Part shown: piece by piece, positions 20,583 to 29,837 of the stretch | Position numbering within the stretch: the stretch's first letter is position 1 | Layout: every line of letters starts with the position of its first letter | NCBI GenBank assembly: GCA_002221725.1 | Contig: NJFT01000274.1 | Coordinates: 1-49,446 of the forward strand | Origin: Scedosporium boydii | Lineage: Eukaryota > Ascomycota > Sordariomycetes > Microascales > Microascaceae | Length of the DNA stretch: 49,446 bases | Direction: 5' to 3' | Translations under genes and position numbers: made by a program | Notes under the pieces: generated by a model | Told to the model about the DNA's origin: nothing | Databases searched by the model: none | The model's input: the letters and a program-made list of their open reading frames with translations, nothing else

Positions 20583-23386
20583 ATGGCACCCTCCTGGCGG
20601 ATCCATATACGGTCTGCTGCTTTACTCACGCTCCTTTCTTCCATATTTCCTACACTTTCTACCGCGCAAAACTGTGATGCTGTTAATCGCTGTGCCACTG
20701 GATGCTACAGCCGCCGGGGATTTTGCGGTTTTGGCAACGACTTCTGCGGCGAGGGTTGTCAGAGCACATGCGACGCAAAGTTTGGCTGCGACGTTGACAA
20801 CCCATGCGAGGACGGAAAGTGTTGCTCTAGGTTTGGAATTTGCGGTTTAGAACCTGACTGTGGGTAGTTGAGCCAACTGTCCCGTGGATTTGTTACTGCT
20901 GTTGGTGTGCGTCCTAACGATCCCTCCTTGTGCAGTCTGTAGCGCTGAGAACTGTATTGCGACGTGTGACGCCAAGAGCTACTGCAATCCCGGTTGGGGT
21001 TCGGAGTGGTCGGAAGTCGGAGCGTGCCCGCTCAATGCGTGTTGTTCGAAATGGGGGTAAGTCTGGGTGATGACCTCCGCGCATATATATTCCTCCGTTT
21101 CTCTCAACCCTCCCGAGGGAGTTGGCGGATAGAGCCACCACATCTCTTCTCTTGATGTGAGAAGCGCAGACAGCTAACATGCGTCTAGCTCCTGTGGCGT
21201 AACAGAAGAGTTCTACGGCAGCAAGAAAGTTACTCGGCCTTCTTGCCAGGTCACTGAGATGCCTCTTCAACGTGTCGTTGGATACTACGAGGGACGGGCC
21301 GCCCGCCGCTACTGCGACAAGTTCCGGCCCAACAACATCCCGGCAGGCGTGTATACCCACCTCAATTTTGCCTACGCAAGCATCGACCCGGTCACCTTCC
21401 ACATCGTACCCGCAGCCGAGGGTGATCCGAAACTCTATCGAGAACTAATCGGCCTCAAAAGTTCCGACCCTAGTCTCAAAGGTGTTCATCGCCGTCGGCG
21501 GTCGGACTTTCAACGACCCGGGCCGGCCAACTGAGACAACTTTCTTGGATATTGCTCGTTCGCGGGATAAACAGAGGGTCTTCATCTCATCTCTGATCTC
21601 GTTTATGAATACGTACGGTTTTGATGGCGTCGACATTAATTGGGAATATCCACAGGCAGAAGATCGGGGCGGTCGGGACGAGGATTTTGTCAACTTTCCC
21701 GTCTTTGTCAGGAACCTTAAGCGGGCTCTGAATAACAATGGCTTCAGAAACGGTCTGTCAATTACGCTGCCGGCGTCTTATCGGTACCTCCGGCATTTTG
21801 ATATCCAAAAGATGCAGAATAGTGTTGACTGGTTCGGCTTCAAGTCCTACGATCTTCATGGTAAGTAATCCTCATGTCCCCTCGGATGACAGGCGCAGTG
21901 TGAGTGTTAGATGCAACTTTGACCTAACGACTGATGCAGGAGCCTGGGACACCCCGGAATCTCGGTTGGACAACCGCCTGAACTCACACACCAATCTCAC
22001 GGAGATCGCCGCCGCCATGGATTTCCTGTGGCGGAACGACATCCCCCCTGAGAAAGTCGTCATGGGCCTCGCATTCTACTCAAGGACCTTTACCCTCTCC
22101 GATCGTAAGTGTCAGAAGAAGGGGTGCCTGTTCGACGGCGGAGGTACGCCGCGTAGATGTTCCGGAGAAGTAGGATTTATGACCAACTCCGAAATCGAGT
22201 CTAACATGGTCCCGAGTATGCTGGACCTACCCTTGACGCCGATGCTGCGGTCAAGATCCTGGTTTCTGGCATGTATCGCAACGAATGGATAACCTATGAC
22301 GATGGGGATACTTTCAAGCTCAAGATCGACTTTGCCCGCAGTTTGTGTCTTGGAGGCGTTATGGTCTGGGCAGTAAGCCACGACACTGGGAAGGGAAAGT
22401 TCTCCAAAGAACTCCAACGAGCAACCAAGTATAAATCCTTCTCCGTTGGAACTACAACTAGCTATGGGGCGACTCTGCGCGGTGATAAAATCCCAGTTGA
22501 GCAGTGTTTCTGGACCAACTGCGGCAAGTCTTGCCCATATGGCTGGACGCACGTCCGGCGCCGAGACCAATGGAGCTACGGCAATACGCACATGGTCGAT
22601 GGTACGGGGTGCAAGCCGGGACAGGGCTCCAGGCTTTTCTGCTGCCCGCCTGGCCCAGAGCCGTATTGCGGGTGGTATTCTCTCAACAACGGACGCTGCA
22701 GCGGAGCTTGTCCTGGAGCCGATGGTTTGTACGAGTGGCACGAATGGTCCGAGATTGCGTCTTCCAGTGGGGCATGCACGAATGGCAAGAGCCAAAAGGC
22801 GTGCTGTCGCCGGGATCATCCAGACGTCCGGCCGCCGATCCAGGCGATGCGGCTCTGGGATAAGTGTGGATGGGCTGGGTCAGAGCCCCGTTGCGCTGCC
22901 TCTACTTGCGATGGGTATTATCCGCGGAGGACTAATCTCGTCGGCTCTACGAACCTTGGCAGCGGCGCCACGCATTGCTATTATGACAGCGCTTCGACTC
23001 TGAGAGGAGATCAGCCTTACTGCTGTTCCGCCGATCTGGACAACGAGAAATGGGACAACTGCGCATTCACCACCTCGGGCGGAGCCTACGTTGAGAAATA
23101 CTACGGCGAGGGCTATTGCGATGGGAATTGCGCTCCCGGCCGTGTAAAAATAGGTCTGGATGACAGTCTCGACTCCTGCTCGGGCGGGCATCGTGCCTTT
23201 TGCTGCGAGCCTGTGGTGTCGCGGCCGGCGAAGTCTCGCTTGGGCAGCTACGAGGATCTCCTCGCGGCCTTTCAACAGTGGGCCAACGATCCATCCAGCC
23301 GGGACTGTGGAGGTTCCACGCCTGAAACGAACTTTGGCAACTCCGGCCGCCGACGCCGACGCCGATCAGTCGACAAGGCGCCATGA
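20583..23386 (+). CDS. GH18 class V chitinase, subgroup C type, frame broken twice
   Basis: Exons 20583-20859, 20936-21056, 21189-21860 and 21940-23386 total 2517 nt. The N-terminus has a signal peptide (hydrophobic 11-28, cleavage after an STA-like site) and Cys-rich hevein-like chitin-binding modules, followed by the GH18 barrel and a long Cys-rich C-terminal region ending in an Arg run. Such chitinases resemble the killer-toxin alpha subunit in architecture and degrade chitin outside the cell. The catalytic strand reads D-G-V-D-I-N-W-E (near 21625-21650): the catalytic Glu is present, but the Asp two residues before it is Asn. The coding frame shifts by +1 near 21481 and by -1 near 22215; between these points the domain is read in another frame. 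The shifts cancel in length. This is either a decaying gene or two homopolymer assembly errors. Confidence 0.87.
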
Positions 23387-24060
23387 GCCCGAGTGATGGA
23401 CAGAGCAGGAACCGTTCATCGCTTTCTTCTAACGCGACTGGACACGACAACCATCACTCTGCGGCCAGCATCTCGTGATTGAAGCTGCCTGTAAATTGAT
23501 TCTCCGTAGACATCGCTACTTTGCCGTCCGGATTACATTTGGCCTGAGGAATTGGGCTGTCTCTCGAGGGACGAGGGACGGAGGCTTCAGTCCTGAACCC
23601 GCCAGCGAGATTCGTTGATAGCCCAGGATCAGAAAGTCAGCTCAATCAGTTCTCTCGGCGAATGAGTCAACCCGGAACAATGCACAACTTTGTATGCTGG
23701 GGGGACAGGTCCTTTTGCTTCTCTTAAGTGAAAAGGGGGTCGATTATGGGGTCAGAATAATTCCATGGTCGGGGAGAAGAAATCCGCCATTCAATAAATA
23801 TCCAAGTGATTTCTTGAGTTGAGGTTGTCAACTTCCAATTCCAAAAATCCATTGATTTGAACTTCTGCAGGTGCGATCAGGTCCCACAGTACGAACACTG
23901 TATTCCGAACCCCACCATCTCCAACCTCGAACTTTCAGCATCAAACAGCAACCGTTGATCTCACTCTCCCTCTCCCACTCAACCCTTTCCTATCCCTCCC
24001 ACCAAACCCCCCTCCCCCCCCAAATTCCCCTACCTACTCTCGCAACCCGCCACACCCACC
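23387..24060. other. gap with C-rich leader of the TRIP4-like gene
   Basis: No gene seen. The last 130 bases are strongly pyrimidine-rich, with C runs at 24007-24012 and 24014-24021, and form the probable 5' UTR of the next gene. Confidence 0.5.
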
Positions 24061-25752
24061 ATGTCCCTCGCCCAACTCTCCCACCTCCTCCCCCTCCCCG
24101 ACGAGGAACTCCAACAAATCCTCGACTACGCCAGCACGCTCGCCAAGCCCGCCGCCGCAGAGCATCTCAGCAACCTCCTCGGCACCTCGGCGGAGGCAGT
24201 AGATTTCATCTCTACGTTTAATGCGCGGCGGAAAGATGCCGCCGCTGCCTCTTCTTCCTCCTCTTCTTCTTCCCCGGCTCCTGGAGGGGCGGGGAGTTCC
24301 CGGCGTGGAGGGGATGGTGCTTCGTCCGAGGTGATCGAAGCGGTGCCCAGGTCGAATAGGGCGGGCCGCGGAAAGAAGAAGAAGGCGGCGTTGGGCACGC
24401 CCGAGGCGAGAAAGGTGGAGGATTACGGTCCGCCTTTGGGAACGGCGTATTCGAAGAAGGATGAGAGTTTCGAGTATATTCCTACGGCGAAGAAGCCTCA
24501 GCCCCAGGCCCCCGTCGCTGAGTCGTCAAAGGCGAATCAGCAGTCGAGGTTACAAACGCAAGCGCAGCCTCCTCTACAGGCTCCTAAGCCTACGGCTCCC
24601 AGGAAGGGTCAACAGGCGGGATTCTTAATATCAGACCATCCCGCTCCCAAATCAAAATCAAAATCCAACACCAGCTCTCGCGCTTCAACCCCCAAACCGA
24701 ACAACGGCTCGTCCACCAAAATCTCCATCGTCGGTGGCACACCCATGAAGGGAGCTTCCACGGCCCTCACAGACCTCGAAGCAGCCATCCGCGCCCTAGA
24801 AATCACCGCCCACCCCACTCTCCAAAATGATGACGTAGCGGCCCGTCGATGCAACTGCGTCGCCACGCGCCACCCCCTCCAATCCGCAGCCCCCAACTGC
24901 CTATCCTGCGGCAAAGTGATCTGCATGAAGGAAGGCCTCGGCCCCTGCACAACCTGCGGAACGCCTCTCCTTACTACGAGCGAAACCGAGGCTATTTTAC
25001 GAGAGCTTAAAGCCGAGCGCGGAAGGGAACGCATGGCTGCCGACCGCGCGGCGCATAAGCGCGCCGACGTGAGCAAGGCACCTGCACCTTTCACGCAGGC
25101 GCGGGATGGCTTTGCCGGTGGAAGCAGCTCGATTTCCGAGGCAGAGGCGCGCGCGAGGGAGCACAGGGACAGACTCCTGGGTTACCAGGCACAGAACGCG
25201 CGCCGGACGACGGTGAGGGACGAGGTCGCTGATTTTGACGTGGCGGCTGCCATGGGAGGACAGTTGAGCATGTGGGCGAGTCCCGAGGAGCGGGCGATGG
25301 AGCTGAAGAAGCAGCAGAAGTTGCTAAGGGAGATGGAGTGGGAGATGAAGCCTGAGTACGAGAAGCGGAGACAGGTGGTTAGTATCGATCTTGTTGGAGG
25401 CAAGGTTGTGAAGAAGATGGCGGCGGTCGAAAGGCCGGTTACGCCTCCCACAGATGAGGAAGAAAGGGGTGGTGATGACGGGGTGCTGCTCGAGTCAACT
25501 GGCAATCGGCAGGCTCATGGCGGCGGCGCGTTTAGCAAGAACCCGCTGCTAGGAGCCATGATTAAGCCCGTCTACAATCTCAAGGGAAAAGGAAAGGAAA
25601 CCGGCAAAGACCAGGGCGCGAAGACGAAATGGAGAAGGGTCCAGGATGACTTGGACGATAATGCAGCCGTCATCCTTGATGGGGGGCTCTACGGGCAGGC
25701 AAATTCTTCCGATGCCGTAGTCGCGGAGGGGGATGAGCCCGCCTGCGGGTGA
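24061..25752 (+). CDS. rqt4: TRIP4/ASC-1-like zinc-finger protein (Rqt4 homologue)
   Basis: 563 aa in a single exon; ATG in a CACC context. The diagnostic zf-C2HC5 zinc finger spans about 264-299, with Cys264-x-Cys266, a His, a C-L-S-C pair, a Cys and the final C-T-T-C. The N-terminal 55 residues form a small helical CUE-like domain, followed by low-complexity Ser/Ala/Lys-rich linkers. Homologues are human TRIP4 (activating signal cointegrator 1) and yeast Rqt4, a subunit of the RQC-trigger complex that recognises ubiquitylated collided ribosomes and helps split them, together with the Slh1/ASCC3 helicase. Yeast Rqt4 is cytosolic; the human protein also occurs in the nucleus. The extensive Ser-rich insert at 60-85 is coded by TCT/TCC repeats. 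A conserved housekeeping gene. Confidence 0.92.
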   Translation: MSLAQLSHLLPLPDEELQQILDYASTLAKPAAAEHLSNLLGTSAEAVDFISTFNARRKDAAAASSSSSSSSPAPGGAGSSRRGGDGASSEVIEAVPRSNRAGRGKKKKAALGTPEARKVEDYGPPLGTAYSKKDESFEYIPTAKKPQPQAPVAESSKANQQSRLQTQAQPPLQAPKPTAPRKGQQAGFLISDHPAPKSKSKSNTSSRASTPKPNNGSSTKISIVGGTPMKGASTALTDLEAAIRALEITAHPTLQNDDVAARRCNCVATRHPLQSAAPNCLSCGKVICMKEGLGPCTTCGTPLLTTSETEAILRELKAERGRERMAADRAAHKRADVSKAPAPFTQARDGFAGGSSSISEAEARAREHRDRLLGYQAQNARRTTVRDEVADFDVAAAMGGQLSMWASPEERAMELKKQQKLLREMEWEMKPEYEKRRQVVSIDLVGGKVVKKMAAVERPVTPPTDEEERGGDDGVLLESTGNRQAHGGGAFSKNPLLGAMIKPVYNLKGKGKETGKDQGAKTKWRRVQDDLDDNAAVILDGGLYGQANSSDAVVAEGDEPACG

Positions 25753-26305
25753 TGGTTCGAGTTGTCTCCTGATGACCGAGCTTACGCCTGCCGTTGCCCA
25801 TCATGGCCGCGTTTGAACAAGAGTCCGGCGAAACTTAGAGAGAACGGGAAAAAATGAATGAAATAGACCAATAGAAATTCATGCCATAACCCGTTCCTGA
25901 CCTGTCCTTCGGACCAAGCAAACAGGGCGGTCCAACGTGTGCCATCCTATTGATCTCGATGAGTAAAACCCGGGTGGCCAGGCGCACCTTCCGACCATGA
26001 CATCGATGACGCAATAGTTCCCAACCATGTCTCGAAACTGGAAGCAACGACTTGAACAGTGTTTTTGTCGGACCATCACATGTTTCGTTTGCGAAGGTGC
26101 CAATGACCTCATAAAGCCACGGCTGCTGAAGTTGCTTCCTTCCCTCAGTTTATGAATACAAACTTTATTGTTTCTCTCTTTCTCTCTTGTTATTCTCGTC
26201 ATCATCATTTTGAAGTGATCCAATTGTTCTGCTATCGTGACAACTTCATTTCTGGCTCTTTTACTTCGTAACCATCACTATTCCACGATCCTTTAGTTTA
26301 TTAAG
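25753..26305. other. gap and promoter of the OM14-like gene
   Basis: No gene seen. Contains the 3' flank of the TRIP4-like gene and the promoter of the next gene. The recurrent TACTTCGTA motif is at 26262-26270, about 40 bp before the split start codon. Confidence 0.5.
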
Positions 26306-27127
26306 AGTGAGTTTCTCTTGGAGTCTCTAAATCAAACAAAACCAAAAGCACTGACATGTTTTCAATCCAGTGTCCTACGCCGAAGTAGCTGCCAAAGGCC
26401 CTAAGCAAACGGCCGAAGAGGTTCGTCCCCATCCACCAGCCCTTTCCCTTCAAGAAACAATGGAAGCACTCAGAGGGAACGAAAGGGGTGGAAGAGAAGA
26501 GAGGAAAAACAATCTAACAAAATCCTCCCAGGCCGCCGCCCCAACCCTCCCCTACCTCAGCACCGAAGACACAACAACAACCACCGAAGCAACCACCCCC
26601 TCCGTCCACACCATCTCCTCCACCGACCTCGCCTCCTCCCAAGCCTCCGCCTCCGCCCGCGAAGGCCCCATCCCTCCCTCCTCCCCCGACCCCAACGTTA
26701 CGACTTCCTCCTTCGCCGACTTAGCAGCCTCCACCGAACCCCACCACTCCCACTCCCATAACCATCACCATAATGGAAGTTCGAAGAAACGCCACGCGAA
26801 GGAGGCCGCCAAGAAGATTGCGAATTACGGCGACGGCACGCCGCTCGCGCTGGCGAATTTGACCCTCGTGGTGGGGTTTAGCGCCGTGTTGGGGTTCAAG
26901 GCTTGGGATTTGTATGAGAGGGGCCAGTTGGGGTGGAAGGAGTTGGGGATTGGGGTGGGGATTGTGGGGGTTGTTGGGGCTGCGGAGGCTGTTATCGGAC
27001 GGTAAGTTATTTCTCTCTTTTTTTTTTTTTGTCTTTTATGTTTTTTCCCCTTCGTTTCAGGGTGTGGGGGCGAAGAGCTAACTTGCGGGACAGGTATCTT
27101 TATGAGGAGCACCTGAAGAAGAAATGA
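26306..27127 (+). CDS. OM14-type mitochondrial outer-membrane protein
   Basis: Preferred exons are 26306 (the A of the start codon), 26371-27001 and 27094-27127, giving 221 aa. The start codon is split: A, then a 64-nt GTGAGT...CAG intron, then TG. The resulting N-terminus, Met-Ser-Tyr-Ala followed by Ala/Lys-Gly-Pro-Lys-Gln, matches the conserved start of fungal OM14-domain proteins. The middle is Thr/Ser/Pro-rich, with a His-rich stretch near 130-140. Two hydrophobic segments, about 159-178 and 192-210, bracket an Asp-Leu-Tyr-Glu-Arg-Gly loop, then a short Lys-rich tail. Yeast Om14 spans the outer mitochondrial membrane and helps dock ribosomes for import; function here is inferred. For the last intron, the acceptor at 27093 (CTAAC branch at 27078-27082) gives the family-like end; an acceptor at 27060 is also in frame and adds 11 residues. 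Confidence 0.86.
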
Positions 27128-28455
27128 GCGTTGAAGCAGAGGCTCATGCCATGGGAACTGGAAGGCTGGGAAACGAAATGTGTCGAATCAGTCTGGTCTG
27201 CAATCTTCGAGTAACCCCAGACGGGTAATGGAAGCCGCCTGTTAGAATGGGTTGGCTTGGCCATACCGGGCTTTTACTCTTCTTCTCTCGCCCAGGAGTT
27301 GTATCATCTGGACATCGCCGCTCTCTCTCTCCATAGCCAGTTCCGGGGTAAATACTGCTTTGCCCAAGTTTTATCTACTAATCTGACGTTGCAAAAGTGA
27401 AACATATCAGCATCACTACGGAGGGTGAACGAAGCAAGGAAGAAGAGGGTATACAAGTCAAATATTTCGTCCGTTCCATTCATCACAGTCCTTTCTTTCG
27501 TACATGTACTAGCTATACTATCAAACCATCCTCCGACCCTTCACCGAAACGACACCCAAGTAAATAAATACCCGTGAAAGCAGGCCAAAGAAACAAACAA
27601 GTTCTCAAGAGAAAAGACAAAGGAAATGAGGAAGGGCGGGGAGGGGAAAAAAAAAGGAGAAATGTACACTCGATATCTCGTCCCAGAGAAACAACAGAAA
27701 AAAACAGTTTCCTCACCCAAGTTTGTGTTTTTTGAATATCCACCACTCGCCTCACACTCGCCTTTAGTTGCCCATATCATGCCAAGAAAACAACAGACGA
27801 CAGACAGTAGGAAAGACAAAGGGAAAAAGTAAGAAAAGAAACGAGTCATACAAATATGTAACACGCACGTCCTCCCTCCCATTTCCACCAGTTTCGCCCG
27901 CTTGGCTTATTTCGTTTGCTCGCCACAATGTGTAAAGGTAAGAAAGAAACACAAAAACCCGATTTCCGTCTCCATTTTGATACTCCTTCGCCATGGCTAT
28001 ATAAGCGTTTTTGTCTCAACTCCGGGTGGTAGCCGTTATTGTGTAGATACCACCGACATAAAGATTGCTATCCTCTTCATGAACCCTGTCTAGAGATGTC
28101 ACAGGAGAGACAAGGGGGAAGAGAAGAGTGGAAACATCGTAATTTAGTCAGGATTAATGTCCCTGCCAAAAGACTCGGTATTCCTTCTCAGACCTCCCCC
28201 TCGCCTTTCCGTCTCCAGCTTGACATCACCAGTCCAGGGACAGAAAAAAGGAAACAAGGAAAATAAAAAGTGGCCCATAACAAAACAAAGGAGATGAGTA
28301 GTCATCATCATCATGATCATAAAAGCAGGTAGCAGAGGAGACAACAAAGAAATCCTCGCAAAATATACCTCACCCAACACCTTTTTCTAACAGTATTTCA
28401 CCTCAGTTTTTGTATGTCCTTTGTCCCCCTACCATTAAGGCAGGAGAAGTAAGTC
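27128..28455. other. 1.3-kb convergent gap, no gene seen
   Basis: Lies between the 3' ends of the OM14-like and Myb/SANT genes. Purine/A-rich stretches (about 27580-27660, 27780-27840, 28240-28290) produce open frames by composition only. No RNA gene or repeat recognised. Confidence 0.5.
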
Positions 28456-29837
28456 CTATAGCGCACGATTATGCACCTCGCGCAACCTCCTGACCCAGTG
28501 TTTCCTCACCGCCGGCGGCATCTTGCAAAACACCATGGCCTTATTCTCGTCTGCGAGGGCCTTCTCCGCAATCTTGAGCTGCAGGTCCATGTCCTCGTCG
28601 GCGAAGTCGCGGAAGAAGATGTCGAGGGCCTGCTCGGGCCAGCGCGGTGGCGCCCTCGCCCTCAGCAGCTCGGCGATGGTGAGAACGCCGTCCTCGAGGA
28701 GGGTCCGGCCGGGGGTGGCGCCCGCGCTTAGGGGGGCGCTGGCATCGACGCCGTTGCCGTTCGCCGTCACCGTGAAGCCGGCTTGTGTTGATATTCGCCT
28801 GCGCTTGTTCTGCTGCATCGCCGCTGCCGAAGCGGCATTGCCAGCTGATAGTCTGTGGTCGGAGGGAGGAACGGCGCCGGCGTTGGGTCCCTGAGGAACG
28901 AATCGCTGGCGCGTGTGGTTGGTTTCATCGGGAGGGGTGAGGGCGCTGGTATTGGTCATGTTGGTACGTGGAGGGAGAGCGGTCGAGCTGGGCCGACTGG
29001 GCCCCAATGACCTCGCCACGTTGGGCTGGGGCATCGGGGTTGGCTGGTGCCTGGCGTTGGCCATCGCCGAGTTGTGCTGGAAGACCGTCCGATCGACTTG
29101 GAGATTCAGCACCGCCGTGCCGGGCATGTCGTTGTCCTCGCATCCGGGCAGGGCATCGGGCCCTTTGCGCTTGGGCTTCATGATGCGCTTGGGGGCGCCG
29201 CCGGAGCCGACGACGTCGGGGTAGAGAATCTCCATAAACTCCTCATGTTCGAAGGTGCGACCGCGAAGGGCACGAGACAGGGGCTCTTTCTGCATGCGAG
29301 TAATCGCGTCAGCAATCGCGTATACAATACAGCAACTACAAGCCAGAGGAGAACAGGGTTCGGTAGCTGAAGTGCGCGAGTCCGTGGACAGCCTAAAAAC
29401 CGTCGCCCATCACGGTGCGACAGCAGCTACACTGCTTTTCCCGAGCAAGACAGTTCAGTTCGAGCAAGACACACCTCAATATGCGCCTTCCAAGCCTCGT
29501 CAGACGCAGTAACCGTCCTCGTGGTGGGATTATACAAGAAATCAGGATGTTCCCTCAAGCCCCTCCACAACCTAAACTTCTTGCGCGCGTTGTCCGACTT
29601 GTTGACGAGATGACTCTTCGTCGGGTAGGCGCCGTGCTGGTCGCGCAGAGCGGCGGCAGCGCGATCCCACGCCTCGGCCTTGAAGCTGTGGTTCTCGCGC
29701 AGGCCGAGCTGAACGGACTCGCAGAGGGATCGGAAGAAGGTGTTTTCGTAGGCGGGCGTCCAGCTGAAGCGGGGAGCGCGCTTGTCGCGGTCGGCGGCGG
29801 AGCCACGCGTGTCGTTGCCAAACTCGTCGTCGGACAT
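28456..29837 (-). CDS. Myb/SANT-like DNA-binding protein
   Basis: Two exons, 29837-29475 and 29289-28456, give 398 aa; the 185-nt intron has a GTGTGT donor and a TGCAG acceptor and joins in phase 0. The N-terminal domain (about 22-145) is a Myb/SANT-like helix bundle of the Myb_DNA-bind_3 type: an F-S-W-T-P start, a central W-D-R-A segment, a K-x-F-R-L-W helix and a terminal H-E-E-F-M-E-I-L segment. The middle is Pro/Thr/Asn-rich and disordered, with a basic K-R-R-R-I patch that may be a nuclear localisation signal. The C-terminal 90 residues are helical and conserved-looking (R-W-P-E-Q-A-L to R-R-L-R-E-V). Similar domains occur in Harbinger-type transposon accessory proteins, but no transposon is visible here, so a host nuclear factor is more likely. 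Targets unknown. Confidence 0.86.

Noticed and set aside
22198..22235. A small intron explaining the second chitinase frame shift
   Set aside because: No GT-AG pair of at least 40 nt restores the frame without removing conserved barrel sequence.
28456..29837. Myb/SANT gene as part of a Harbinger transposon
   Set aside because: No DDE transposase, terminal inverted repeats or target duplications are seen around it.
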